The position numbers were made by a program, and so were the translations under genes. From Clostridia bacterium (GTDB lineage: Bacteria; Bacillota; Clostridia; Oscillospirales; Acutalibacteraceae), in the NCBI GenBank assembly GCA_017516315.1, contig JAFXDE010000043.1, forward strand, positions 1 through 64,000: DNA of 64,000 nucleotides. Direction: 5' to 3'. Shown here one piece after another: positions 33,643 to 42,986 of this stretch (position 1 is the first letter of the stretch; each line of letters starts with the position of its first letter). Under the pieces are notes generated by a model. That model searched no databases, was not told the origin of the DNA, and saw only the letters and a list, made by a program, of their open reading frames with translations.

Positions 33643-35505
33643 ATGGATTTTATTCCTTATAATTCACGAAATACACTTCATAAAAGTAAATTCGGTGCCT
33701 TGAAAGAAGGGGAAACCGTAGTTTTTAAGGTAATAATGCCCCGATCCTTCGGAGTAAGCCGTGTTGACCTTGTTATTAAAAGTGACAAAGGTGCTTACGA
33801 ATATCTTCCTATGAAATGGCTTTCTATGGAAGGCGAGCATGAGGAGTGGTGGGCTCTCGGCTATACGGCGAGGGAGCCTGATATTTACTTTTACCATTTC
33901 GAATACGATACGGCCTGGGGGAGAAGCTTTATCCGTCACAGCGGAAACTGTCTCGGTAAGGTTTCAGCAGGTGATGAGGACTGGCAGGTTTCTGTTTACG
34001 GAAGGGATTTCTCTACTCCCGACTGGCTCAAGGGCGGACTGTTCTATCAGATTTTTCCTGACAGATTTTATTTTTCAGGCGAAGAAAAGGCAGGGGTACC
34101 TGTAGACAGAAGGCTTCGTACTGATATCTCGGGAGAGCCCGAATGGAGGCCGACAAGCGAGGGCAAGGTGCTGAATAATGACTATTTTCAGGGCGACCTT
34201 AAGGGTATTACTGAAAAGCTCGATTACATAGCCTCTTTAGGTGTTACCTGTATTTACCTTAATCCTATTTTTGAGGCTCAGAGCAATCATCGTTATGACA
34301 CCTCGGATTACAGTAAAATTGACCCGCTTTTAGGTTCAGAAAAAGACCTTGTCTATCTTTGCGAAAAAGCGAAGGAGAAGGGTATATCCGTTATTCTCGA
34401 CGGTGTTTTCAGTCATACTGGCGATGACAGCATATATTTCAATAAATACGGAAGATATAATTCCGTCGGTGCATATCAGTCGGAAAAATCACCTTATTAC
34501 AGCTGGTATAAGTTTATAAAGCACCCCGATAATTATCATTCCTGGTGGGGCATCAGTATTCTTCCCGAGGTTATTGAAGAATCGGAGGGCTTTCTGGATT
34601 TCATTACGGGTGAAAACGGAATAGCCAGGAGATGGCTGCGTACAGGTGTCAGAGGCTGGAGACTCGATGTGGCTGATGAGCTGCCCGATGTATTTCTTGA
34701 CCGATTCAGAAAAGCAGTAAAGGAAGAGAATCCCGAAGCGCTCGTTCTCGGTGAGGTGTGGGAGGATGCTTCGAATAAATTCAGTTACGGTGAGCGACGC
34801 CGTTATTTCGGCGGAAAGCAGCTCGATTCCGTTATGAATTATCCCTTTGCCGATGCGATTATTACTTTCATCAGAACAGGTAAGGTTGAGGGCTTTTCGG
34901 ACAAGATTTTAACTATACTCGAAAATTATCCTAAATGTGTTATCGATGTTCTGATGAACCATATTGGAACCCATGACACGATGAGAGCCATTACTCAGCT
35001 CGCAGGTGAAAGCTGTGAATACAGAGACAGAACATGGCAAAGCAAAACAAAGCTTACACCTGAGCAGTATGGCCTCGGTGTAAGGCTTCTTAAGCTCGCT
35101 GCTGTCATTCAGTATACTCTTCCCGGTGTACCGTCACTTTATTACGGTGATGAAGCGGGTATGCAGGGCTACAAGGATCCTTTTAACCGTTATTGCTATC
35201 CCTGGGGCAAGGAAAATACAGAGCTGATTGAGTTTTATCGTTCCTTGGGCAAGGTAAGAGGAGACTGCTCCTGCTTTAAGGAAGGGGAATATGTTACCGT
35301 ATCTGAAATGCTCGGCTGTCTTGCCTATGAAAGAAGAGACAGAAAAGACAGTGTGCTGGTAATTATAAACAGAAACGAACATGAAATCGATTATTTCCTG
35401 CCTGCTCAATGGCAGAACACAAAGTCTGTTTTCGGTGACGGAATGCAGGGTCAGAGTGTTAAGCTTTCGGCACTCGATTTCATAATATTGAAAAAGGAGA
35501 ATTAA
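33643..35505 (+). CDS. GH13 alpha-amylase family enzyme (cyclomaltodextrinase/neopullulanase-like)
   Basis: A 620-residue cytoplasmic glycosidase with no signal peptide. An N-terminal beta-sandwich (about 1-115) precedes the catalytic barrel, which starts GGLFYQIFPDRF. The GH13 regions can be read: DGVFSHTG (I), GWRLDVADELP (II, nucleophile Asp), LGEVWEDA (III, acid/base Glu) and IGTHDT (IV, Asp); a beta-sandwich C-domain ends the protein. This layout fits enzymes that open cyclodextrins or cut maltodextrins. AAAGG is 9 nt before ATG 33643; the ATG at 33634 touches that site. prmA starts 1 nt after the stop. Confidence 0.88.
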   Translation: MDFIPYNSRNTLHKSKFGALKEGETVVFKVIMPRSFGVSRVDLVIKSDKGAYEYLPMKWLSMEGEHEEWWALGYTAREPDIYFYHFEYDTAWGRSFIRHSGNCLGKVSAGDEDWQVSVYGRDFSTPDWLKGGLFYQIFPDRFYFSGEEKAGVPVDRRLRTDISGEPEWRPTSEGKVLNNDYFQGDLKGITEKLDYIASLGVTCIYLNPIFEAQSNHRYDTSDYSKIDPLLGSEKDLVYLCEKAKEKGISVILDGVFSHTGDDSIYFNKYGRYNSVGAYQSEKSPYYSWYKFIKHPDNYHSWWGISILPEVIEESEGFLDFITGENGIARRWLRTGVRGWRLDVADELPDVFLDRFRKAVKEENPEALVLGEVWEDASNKFSYGERRRYFGGKQLDSVMNYPFADAIITFIRTGKVEGFSDKILTILENYPKCVIDVLMNHIGTHDTMRAITQLAGESCEYRDRTWQSKTKLTPEQYGLGVRLLKLAAVIQYTLPGVPSLYYGDEAGMQGYKDPFNRYCYPWGKENTELIEFYRSLGKVRGDCSCFKEGEYVTVSEMLGCLAYERRDRKDSVLVIINRNEHEIDYFLPAQWQNTKSVFGDGMQGQSVKLSALDFIILKKEN

Positions 35506-35506
35506 A

Positions 35507-36433
35507 ATGAGTGACTGGACCGAAGTAAAAATCAGTGTAAATGCTGACGATATCGAAAAAGCAGGGGACATTGCTTCTATGGTAGTGCCTTACGGTATTT
35601 ACATAGAGGATTACCGTGACCTCGAGGCTGAAGCCTGGGAGATAGCACATATCGATCTTATCGATGAAGACCTTCTTAAAAAGGACAGAACGAAGGCTAT
35701 AGTACATATTTACATTTCACCTGAGGAAAATCCCGCTGAGGCCGTAGCCTTCCTTCGTGAGCGCTTTACTTCTGAAGGTATAGCTAATGAAATCATTCTC
35801 AATCAGTGTAAAAACGAAGATTGGGAGAACAACTGGAAGCAGTATTTTCATCCTATTCCTGTCGGAGAAAAGCTTCTCATAAGACCTACCTGGGAGGATA
35901 ATTTTGAAGCAGGTGACAGAAAGGTGCTCAATATAGAGCCGGGTCTTGCCTTCGGCACAGGCACCCACGAAACAACCCGTCTCTGCCTTGAAACCTTGGA
36001 AAAGCACATTGATGAAGATACATCCGTGCTTGATATCGGATGCGGAAGCGGTATTCTTTCAATCGCCGCACTTCTTTTAGGCGCAAAAGAGGTAACCGGT
36101 GTGGACATTGACGCTCTCGCAGTTAAAACTGCTCTCGAAAACGGCGAAGCAAATAATTTTTATCCTCCGAGGTATAATATTCTGCAGGGTAATCTTACCG
36201 ATAAGGTAAGCGGAAAGTTTGATGTGGTTGTGGCTAATATTGTCGCTGATGTAATCATTCTTTTCTGTAAGGATGTAGCTTCCTTTATGAAGGACGGAGC
36301 TGTTTTCATCACATCGGGTATTATCGATACCAGAGAGCAGGATGTTATCGATGCTTTCGATAAATACGGCTTTAAAATCGAGGCAAGACATACTGAAGGC
36401 GGCTGGGTGTGCTTCGAGTGCAGTAAGAAATAA
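35507..36433 (+). CDS. prmA: Ribosomal protein L11 methyltransferase
   Basis: A 308-residue SAM-dependent enzyme that methylates lysines and the N-terminus of L11. The N-terminal L11-binding domain (about 1-100) ends in NEDWENNWKQYF; the Rossmann domain has GTGTHETTRLCL near 150, VLDIGCGSGILSIAAL near 175 and VVANIVADVI near 240, the NPP-like catalytic loop replaced by the NIVAD sequence usual in PrmA. ATG 35507 lies 1 nt after the amylase stop, so it is probably translated from the same mRNA even though the functions are unrelated. Confidence 0.93.
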   Translation: MSDWTEVKISVNADDIEKAGDIASMVVPYGIYIEDYRDLEAEAWEIAHIDLIDEDLLKKDRTKAIVHIYISPEENPAEAVAFLRERFTSEGIANEIILNQCKNEDWENNWKQYFHPIPVGEKLLIRPTWEDNFEAGDRKVLNIEPGLAFGTGTHETTRLCLETLEKHIDEDTSVLDIGCGSGILSIAALLLGAKEVTGVDIDALAVKTALENGEANNFYPPRYNILQGNLTDKVSGKFDVVVANIVADVIILFCKDVASFMKDGAVFITSGIIDTREQDVIDAFDKYGFKIEARHTEGGWVCFECSKK

Positions 36434-36439
36434 AGAAGT

Positions 36440-36468
36440 AACAGGTGTTCATCCGAGCACCTGTTTTT
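36440..36468 (+). terminator. Terminator of prmA
   Basis: An 8-bp stem (AACAGGTG with CACCTGTT) around a 10-nt loop, with a T-run overlapping the 3' arm, 7 nt after the prmA stop. Confidence 0.8.
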
Positions 36469-36471
36469 ATA

Positions 36472-36505
36472 TAAAAAAATAGAACCGATAATGTGTCGGT
36501 TCTAT
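36472..36505 (-). terminator. Terminator of the GH31 gene
   Basis: A perfect 10-bp stem (ATAGAACCGA with TCGGTTCTAT) and a 7-nt loop. Read on the minus strand it is followed by a run of seven T, 8 nt after the GH31 stop. Confidence 0.82.
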
Positions 36506-36512
36506 TTATGCC

Positions 36513-38924
36513 TTATGCCATTTTTTGCACTTCCTCAATAGGACCTCTGAAGCATTCTTCTTTAACAGGAATTTCACCGGTAACATCCTTCAGGAAGGAG
36601 TTGTATTTCATTCTCTTTATACTTACCGAAAGCTGATATTTGGTAACGAGATCGATTACCATTTCTCTCTTGTCACGGTTTGTTCTTGCCGTGAAGTTTT
36701 CGAAGATAATTTCTACAGATGCTTTAGGTGATATTCCCTTAAGAGTAATTTCGATCTTCCTCTTTGCTTTTTTGATTTCGGTTTTTACATACTTACCGTT
36801 AACCTTTACACTGATGTTGTCTGCATCAGCGACATCCTCGAAAACAAGAGTGTAATTTCTTCTTGCAGGAACGGTTGAACAGTTGCCTTCTGCAGGACAG
36901 ATATTAAATTTAAGGGCCTTATCCTTTTCGCAGACTGTGTACCTTGTGATTGCAAAGTTACCGTTTTTAAATTCATTACTGATACCGTCATCCTCGTAAA
37001 GCTCGAAGGTGTTATTACCTCTGTAAATTCTGAGAATCATATCCTTCGGGTTTTCGCTTGAATTGTCTCTGTCGTTTGCAGAAAGGGGAATAATGGCGCC
37101 CTCTTTGGCAAAAACAGGAACACTTTCTATACCGCGGTACATAGTAATTTCCTGACCGCCCTTATAAATTGCACCTGTGTAAATATCGGTCCATCTGCCC
37201 TCGGGAAGCCATGTCTTGACTGATGCGAGGTTTGTTTTCGGATTGATTTTCTGTGTAATGGGAGCGACGAGAAGCTCAGAGCCGAAGAAATACTGATTTC
37301 TGACATTATAAGCTTCGGGTGCTTCGGGATACTCGTAATACATAGGTTCACAGAGAGCGATGCAGTGCTTGTGTGTACGGTAGTTCATTGAGTAAAGATA
37401 GGGGATGAGAGCGTGTCTCATACGAAGACATTCAGTTGCGATTGTTTCTGCCTGGAAATTATGCTTCCAAGGCTCCTTACCCATAAATTCGTTACTTGTC
37501 GAGTGAAGTCTCATAATGGGATTATAAAGTCCGTACTGTACCCATCTTGTGTAAAGCTCGTCATCCTTACTGCCCATCATGTGACCGCCGATGTCGTGGC
37601 TCCACCATGTATAGCCGATATTTGCTGCAGTATTTGTGAAATAGGGCTGGAAGTCGAGGCTTTCCCAGGAAATGTGTGTATCACCGGAGAATCCGAGGGG
37701 ATATCTGTGTGAGCCTACCTCTGCGAAACGGGAAAGGATGAGAGGTCTCTTTTCGCCTGTTTCGTTGGCAAGAGTGTGATAATGGTTGAGGGCCCAAAGC
37801 GGGTCGAGATTTTTAAGTTTCGTATTTTTACCCTGCTGCCAATCTATCCACCAGAAATCTACGCCGTCATCCTCATAAGGTTTGTGAACAAGATTAAAGT
37901 AAGCATCTATATATTTAGGATCAGTGATGTCAAACTCAATTCTCTTCTTTGTTGCGGGGTCAACACCCATTGCTTTTGCAACATCCTCATACATATCTTC
38001 AAAGAAGCGGATACCCTGTGCAGGATGAAGATTTACTGTAATTCTGAGGTTTTTCTCTTTTAACCATTTAAGGAAGCCTTTATAGTCGGGGAAGAGCTCT
38101 GTATTCCAGCTGTAGCCGGTCCATCCGTCACCCTGGAAAATAAAGTCTGTTGTGTTAGGGATAAGTGACTTTTTAGATTTTATGTTACCGAAGCGTTCTT
38201 TGACATCCACCCAATGCCAGTCCATATCTATGGTTGCTACAGTGAGAGGAATTTCTTTTTCGATAAACTTTTCCATAAGATCGATGTATTCCTGCTGAGT
38301 ATATGCCTTATATCTGCTCCACCAGTTACCGAGACAGTAACGGGGGACGAGAGGCACCTGACCGCAGAGCTTGAAGAAATCCTTCAGACAGCCTCTGTAA
38401 TCGTGTCCGTAGGCAAAATAGTATTCGTCCTTTGTCTTTTCTCTTTCACCGATAGTGCCGTCTTCGTTAAGAATAAGACTTTTGCTGTCGTCGATGACAG
38501 CGACACCGTTAACGGACATAAGGCCGTTGCCGATTTCTCTTTCACCGTTTGCCATATCAAGTGTACGGTATGTACCTTTGAGTTTTCCGCTTTCATATTC
38601 GGTGAGGTTTTTTCCGCCTTTAAGAGAGATACCTGTCATTTTCTTTGAAGCCGTATCGTATTTGAAAATAGTCTTTGTGGTTATGATTATGACCTTATCT
38701 CCGTCTTCTACGATGTTGAAGGCAGGCTTGTCAAAGTTTCTGTTTATGACGGATTGAGTGGGTTCATCGGTGAAAAGACCTTTTTTGTTATATTCGACTC
38801 TCAGAAGTCTCGGTGTAAGCAGTGAGAATCTTACATTGTTTTTTGTAAATGTAAATCTTTCATCGGTTTTACTGTCTGATTTCCAGCCGAATGTTTTTAA
38901 AAAATATTCCGTTGTGTTGCTCAT
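36513..38924 (-). CDS. GH31 family alpha-glucosidase
   Basis: An 803-residue cytoplasmic glycosidase. An N-terminal beta-sandwich (about 1-190) precedes the catalytic barrel: DMDWHWVDV near 248, then FWWIDWQQGK near 360 with the expected nucleophile Asp, then FSGDTHISWESL near 420 with the acid/base Asp, and WWSHDIGGHMMG near 447. Two C-terminal beta domains follow, with WLPEGRWTDIYTG and LYEDDG. A roughly 60-residue basic tail extends past the normal end. AAAGGGG precedes the ATG. It is divergent from a GPH sugar symporter and probably acts on the oligosaccharide that carrier imports; linkage preference is unknown. Confidence 0.9.
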   Translation of the reverse strand: MSNTTEYFLKTFGWKSDSKTDERFTFTKNNVRFSLLTPRLLRVEYNKKGLFTDEPTQSVINRNFDKPAFNIVEDGDKVIIITTKTIFKYDTASKKMTGISLKGGKNLTEYESGKLKGTYRTLDMANGEREIGNGLMSVNGVAVIDDSKSLILNEDGTIGEREKTKDEYYFAYGHDYRGCLKDFFKLCGQVPLVPRYCLGNWWSRYKAYTQQEYIDLMEKFIEKEIPLTVATIDMDWHWVDVKERFGNIKSKKSLIPNTTDFIFQGDGWTGYSWNTELFPDYKGFLKWLKEKNLRITVNLHPAQGIRFFEDMYEDVAKAMGVDPATKKRIEFDITDPKYIDAYFNLVHKPYEDDGVDFWWIDWQQGKNTKLKNLDPLWALNHYHTLANETGEKRPLILSRFAEVGSHRYPLGFSGDTHISWESLDFQPYFTNTAANIGYTWWSHDIGGHMMGSKDDELYTRWVQYGLYNPIMRLHSTSNEFMGKEPWKHNFQAETIATECLRMRHALIPYLYSMNYRTHKHCIALCEPMYYEYPEAPEAYNVRNQYFFGSELLVAPITQKINPKTNLASVKTWLPEGRWTDIYTGAIYKGGQEITMYRGIESVPVFAKEGAIIPLSANDRDNSSENPKDMILRIYRGNNTFELYEDDGISNEFKNGNFAITRYTVCEKDKALKFNICPAEGNCSTVPARRNYTLVFEDVADADNISVKVNGKYVKTEIKKAKRKIEITLKGISPKASVEIIFENFTARTNRDKREMVIDLVTKYQLSVSIKRMKYNSFLKDVTGEIPVKEECFRGPIEEVQKMA

Positions 38925-38955
38925 TACTTTAACCCCTTTCGGTTTAATCTCTTAT

Positions 38956-38984
38956 ATGATACAGTATATTTGTTTTCTTTTCAA
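38956..38984 (-). promoter_or_regulatory. SigA-type promoter of the GH31 gene
   Basis: Read on the minus strand: TTGAAA (38984-38979), a 17-nt spacer, TATCAT (38961-38956), 32 nt before the GH31 ATG. The 202-nt gap to the divergent symporter is AT-rich; a TATAAT lies on the plus strand near 39090 without a good -35. I see no convincing CcpA (cre) site. Confidence 0.65.
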
Positions 38985-39126
38985 TCTACTTTAATAACTT
39001 TAGTCAAAAGGCACAAAAAGATACTTTTATTTTCTACATAGTCGATTAAAGATAATTATTTTTAATATTAAAAAATCTGTAAAAATGTGTTATAATTATT
39101 AAAATTTAACAATGACGGAGGATATT

Positions 39127-40614
39127 ATGGATCAGAAAAAGTATGTTCCAAAGAAAGAAGTCACTGCCTATGCCGTAGCGGCACTCGGTCAGGGACTTGT
39201 CTACAGCTGTATGTCGAGCTATATAACCGACTACTATATGAGTGTTCTTAAGCTCAATGCGATGTTTGTTATACTCCTTATGCTTTTAGCAAGGGTATGG
39301 GATGCCATTAATGACCCTATGATGGGTATGATTATGGACAGAGTTTCCTTCAAAAAAGGAAGAATGAAGCCGTATCCCGTGATAACAGCTATTCCTATTG
39401 CTGCTCTTACTATTCTTATGTTTGTTAACCCCGGTTTTGATACGAACAATAAATCAGTCTGGCTTTATGTTTTCACTGCGGCTGTTTATGTAATATGGGG
39501 TATGGTTTATACCTCCAGTGACGTTCCCTTCTGGAGTATGCCTAATGTAATGACTCCCGACGCTAAAGAAAGAGGTAACCTTATCTCTTATGCTAAAACC
39601 GTCGGCGGTATCGGTTCAGCTGTAACTGTTGCGCTTCCTATCATTGTCGGCTTCTTTATTGCAGATATGGATGTAGAAAAAGCAGGTATCGTAAAATATG
39701 CCATTATGGCTGTTTCTATGTCTCTTATCGGTATGCCTCTTTTCGCTATGTCGTCCTTTAAGGTCAAGGAAAGAATTCAGCTTCCTAATGCTGCTAAGAG
39801 AGCGCCCGGTGAGCCTTCTGCCATTAAGAGAATATTTACCTGTAAGCCGCTTGTTCTTGTAGTTGTTTCAGGTATGCTTTCCTTCGGCAGATATATGCTT
39901 CAGGCCGCTGCACCCCATGTAGCTCGTTATTCCGGCTTCTACATCGGTACAAAGCCCGAAACTGTAGAGCAGTACAATTCAAATATTTCTACTGTTGCTC
40001 TTGTTATTCAGGTATGTGCCGCAGTAGGTATGTTCGGAGCTATGCTCTTCTTACCGAAGCTTTATAAGAAGTTTGAGTATAAGCAGATTATGATTGTTTC
40101 CTGCATTGGCGGCTTTGTTGCCAGCTGCTTTACTCTCGTTATCGGCTGGACTACAAAGAATCTTCTTCTCTGCATTCCTTTTATGCTCATCTCGAGTATC
40201 CCTCTTGGCGTTATCAATAATGTATCCTTTGCTATGGTATGTGACTGCCTCGACTTTATGGAATGGAAGACCGGCTTCAGAGACACAGGTCTCGGCTCTG
40301 CGTGTCAGTCCTTTGTTAACAAGATAGGCAATGCATTCGCTACTGTAATGATTATTGTTATGTATATTATAGTTAATATCGATGTTAATCAGCTTAATGT
40401 CGGCTCGGGTCAGCAGGTAGTTGATGCTATCAACAGTATGTCGAGCACACAGAATTTTGCTATGTTCTCTCTCGTAACTATCGTTCCCGGTATCAGCCTT
40501 CTTCTTTGTGCTATTCCTCTCTTCTTCTATGACCTTACAGGTGCTAAGAAGCAGAAGGTATTTGAAGAGCTTTCCGCTTCCAGAAAAGAACGCGGCATAG
40601 AAATCGCAGAATAA
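39127..40614 (+). CDS. GPH-family sugar:cation symporter
   Basis: A 495-residue carrier with 12 predicted membrane segments. The glycoside-pentoside-hexuronide signature AINDPMMGMIMDR is near residue 62, and the KKGRMKPY loop follows it. CDCLDFMEWKTGFR near 380 is the second-half equivalent (VDYGEWKTGxR in relatives). ATG 39127 has ACGGAGG at good spacing; an ATG at 39112 lies before that site. Family members import alpha- or beta-glycosides with Na+ or H+. Being divergent from the GH31 enzyme suggests an alpha-glucoside such as isomaltose, by inference. Confidence 0.87.
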   Translation: MDQKKYVPKKEVTAYAVAALGQGLVYSCMSSYITDYYMSVLKLNAMFVILLMLLARVWDAINDPMMGMIMDRVSFKKGRMKPYPVITAIPIAALTILMFVNPGFDTNNKSVWLYVFTAAVYVIWGMVYTSSDVPFWSMPNVMTPDAKERGNLISYAKTVGGIGSAVTVALPIIVGFFIADMDVEKAGIVKYAIMAVSMSLIGMPLFAMSSFKVKERIQLPNAAKRAPGEPSAIKRIFTCKPLVLVVVSGMLSFGRYMLQAAAPHVARYSGFYIGTKPETVEQYNSNISTVALVIQVCAAVGMFGAMLFLPKLYKKFEYKQIMIVSCIGGFVASCFTLVIGWTTKNLLLCIPFMLISSIPLGVINNVSFAMVCDCLDFMEWKTGFRDTGLGSACQSFVNKIGNAFATVMIIVMYIIVNIDVNQLNVGSGQQVVDAINSMSSTQNFAMFSLVTIVPGISLLLCAIPLFFYDLTGAKKQKVFEELSASRKERGIEIAE

Positions 40615-40642
40615 AATCAATTTAAAATCGGAGGAAAAAACT

Positions 40643-41335
40643 ATGTTTACTTATTTATCAATGGGTTTAGGTATGGTTGCACTTATCGCGTTTATGGTTA
40701 AATGTGTTAAGCAGAGAAGTGTAGGCGGTGTTTTCATTAAAAATATCACAAGCCTCTTCTTCCTTTTCACTACTGCAACCGCTGTTTTCTATAATCAGAA
40801 TTTCTGGCAGTACGGAATACTTATTTTAATCGGTGGCGTGTTCGGTATGCTCGGTGACATTTATCTCGATCAGAAGTGGGTTTATCCGCAGCATAATGAT
40901 AACTATTTGAATGCAGGATTCATTTCCTTTGGCATCGGACATTTCTTCTATATCGGTGCTATTTTCCTTCACATGGGCTTCGGCTTAAAGGATTTCCTTG
41001 TACCCGTTATCGTAGGTATCGTTGTCGCAGCCTTCACTCTTATTACCGAGAAGCCTACCAAATGTCATTTCGGAAAGTTTAAGGCTATCGTTACGGTTTA
41101 TTGCCTTGTAATCGGTACTATGTCAGGTACTGCTCTCTGGGCTATGATTCAGTCAGGCTTCGCCGTACAGTACATAGTATTTACTGTTGCAGCAGTTCTT
41201 TTCCTTCTTTCCGACATTATTCTTTCTTCTATGTATTTCGGAACCAAGAATACACCCGTAAACTTCGTTCTCAACCATACATCGTATTATTTCGCACAGT
41301 TCCTTATCGCATTTACTGTTTTCCTTATCAAATAA
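40643..41335 (+). CDS. YhhN/TMEM86 family membrane protein
   Basis: A 230-residue protein with about eight hydrophobic helices. It fits the YhhN family: GDIYLD near residue 72, GHFFYIGA near 97 and LLSDIILS near 190, the conserved Asp/His positions of a family whose animal members hydrolyse the vinyl-ether bond of lysoplasmalogens. CGGAGG lies before the ATG, 28 nt after the symporter stop with no terminator, so they are likely co-transcribed. Whether it acts on lysoplasmalogen, which anaerobic Clostridia do make, is not shown by sequence. Confidence 0.75.
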   Translation: MFTYLSMGLGMVALIAFMVKCVKQRSVGGVFIKNITSLFFLFTTATAVFYNQNFWQYGILILIGGVFGMLGDIYLDQKWVYPQHNDNYLNAGFISFGIGHFFYIGAIFLHMGFGLKDFLVPVIVGIVVAAFTLITEKPTKCHFGKFKAIVTVYCLVIGTMSGTALWAMIQSGFAVQYIVFTVAAVLFLLSDIILSSMYFGTKNTPVNFVLNHTSYYFAQFLIAFTVFLIK

Positions 41336-41350
41336 GTTAATTTAAAATTT

Positions 41351-41384
41351 AGACCTGTCCGAGCGTTTCGGACAGGTCTTTTTT
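41351..41384 (+). terminator. Terminator of the symporter-YhhN unit
   Basis: A perfect 11-bp stem (AGACCTGTCCG with CGGACAGGTCT) and a 7-nt loop, followed by TTTTT. It lies between convergent genes and may also stop comM transcription from the other strand. Confidence 0.87.
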
Positions 41385-41395
41385 GCGTGTTAAGT

Positions 41396-42928
41396 TTATC
41401 TTCCCCAAAATTTTCTGTCAAGAGAACGGTACTGTACTGCTTCGGTAATATGCTCGAGTTCGATTTTATCGCAGCTCTCGAGGTCCGCTATTGTTCGTGC
41501 AATTCTCAGAATCTTATCATAAGCTCTTGCCGAAAGTCCCATTTTTTCGAAGCAGTTTTCCAGAAGCTGTTTACTTGCAGAATCTATTTTACAGAATTCT
41601 CTCGTCATTGACGGAGTCATTTTCGCGTTACAGGTCACGGGTGTGCTGTCGAAGCGTCTGTTCTGGATTGCTCGCGCCTTATCTACTCTCTTTTTGATAT
41701 CGGCACTGCTTTCGCTTCTTTCATCACCTGAAAGCTTTTCGAAATCTACCTGCGGCACCTCGATGTGAATGTCGAGTCGGTCGAGAAGGGGACCGCTGAC
41801 CCGTGACAGATACTTTGCAGGGGCGCCCTTACTGCAGGTACATTCTTTGGTAGGATGACCGTAATAGCCGCAGGGGCAGGGATTCATAGCGCAGACAAGC
41901 ATCACCTGGCTGGGATATGTAAGCGTTCCGGAAACCCTCGAAATAGTGATTTTTCCATCCTCTATAGGCTGTCTCATTGCCTCCATTGAAAGGCGGGAAA
42001 ATTCGGGAAGCTCGTCCAGGAAAAGAACTCCGTGATTTGCTAAGCTGATTTCACCGGGACGGGGGATACGGCCGCCGCCCGTAAGACCTGCGGTAGAAAT
42101 AGAGTGATGAGGTGAACGGAAGGGGCGCGCTGTTATAAGTGAAACATTCTGCGGTAAAATACCTGCCACCGAAAACATTTTGGTTACATCGAGACTTTCA
42201 TCGAAGGTCATATCGGGCAGAATAGAGGGGAGTCTCTGTGCCAGCATACTTTTACCTGAGCCCGGCGGACCTATCATTAAAACATTATGTCCGCCTGCCG
42301 CCGCTACCTCTAAGGCTCTCTTTACCTGGTACTGTCCCTTTACATCGGCAAAATCGGGAAGAAAGTCGAAATCGTAGCTGTCTTCTTTAAATGCCTCAGT
42401 ATCGACTACATTAAGTCTTTTTTTGCCTGTAAGATGCTCGAAAAGCTCATTGATATTGTCGGGTGAATAAACATTTATTCCTTTTACTACACAGCCTTCA
42501 TTTGCATTATCCTTTGGTACGAAGATTTCCTTGTAGCCTAATTCCTTGGCCTTGATAACCATAGGCAAGGTACCGTTGATTCTTCTGATTTTTCCGTTAA
42601 GAGATAGCTCTCCGATAAAGGCGCTTTCAGAAATATCGCAGCGAAGCTGACCTGACGCCATAAGCAGAGCGATAAGAATAGGCAAATCATAAACAGGTCC
42701 CTCTTTTTTTATGTCAGCAGGGGTGAGATTTACGGTTATTCTCGAACCGGGAAAGGAGAAATGGCTGTTTTTCATCGCTGAACGGACTCTGTCTCTTGAC
42801 TCGCTTACTGCCGTATCTGGGAGACCGACTATGTCGAAGCGCGGCAAGCCGTTATCTATAGAGGCCTCGACGCCTACGCCGAAGCTGTTCATACCCAGCA
42901 TACCGATGCTGTTAACCTTAGCAAACAT
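41396..42928 (-). CDS. comM: YifB/ComM family AAA ATPase (Mg-chelatase-like)
   Basis: A 510-residue AAA+ protein. The N-terminal ChlI-like domain (about 1-165, with GLPRFDIVGLPDTAV and SFIGELSLNGKIR) leads to the ATPase core: Walker A IGPPGSGKSMLAQRLP near 218, Walker B GVLFLDELPEF near 303, and a zinc-like NPCPCGYYG loop near 355. The C-terminal helical domain ends YRSLDRKFW. In Vibrio and relatives ComM is a hexameric helicase that extends recombination during transformation; in Bacillota the role is less clear. With dprA it hints at some DNA-uptake capacity. Confidence 0.92.
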   Translation of the reverse strand: MFAKVNSIGMLGMNSFGVGVEASIDNGLPRFDIVGLPDTAVSESRDRVRSAMKNSHFSFPGSRITVNLTPADIKKEGPVYDLPILIALLMASGQLRCDISESAFIGELSLNGKIRRINGTLPMVIKAKELGYKEIFVPKDNANEGCVVKGINVYSPDNINELFEHLTGKKRLNVVDTEAFKEDSYDFDFLPDFADVKGQYQVKRALEVAAAGGHNVLMIGPPGSGKSMLAQRLPSILPDMTFDESLDVTKMFSVAGILPQNVSLITARPFRSPHHSISTAGLTGGGRIPRPGEISLANHGVLFLDELPEFSRLSMEAMRQPIEDGKITISRVSGTLTYPSQVMLVCAMNPCPCGYYGHPTKECTCSKGAPAKYLSRVSGPLLDRLDIHIEVPQVDFEKLSGDERSESSADIKKRVDKARAIQNRRFDSTPVTCNAKMTPSMTREFCKIDSASKQLLENCFEKMGLSARAYDKILRIARTIADLESCDKIELEHITEAVQYRSLDRKFWGR

Positions 42929-42955
42929 CTTATCAGTCCTTTGTCTTTTTTTGTC

Positions 42956-42984
42956 ATTATACTACCAAAATTTTCTTTTGTAAA
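42956..42984 (-). promoter_or_regulatory. SigA-type promoter of comM
   Basis: Read on the minus strand: TTTACA (42984-42979), a 17-nt spacer, perfect TATAAT (42961-42956), about 28 nt before the comM ATG. It lies in the 58-nt gap after the SpoIID-like gene. Confidence 0.78.
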
Positions 42985-42986
42985 CA

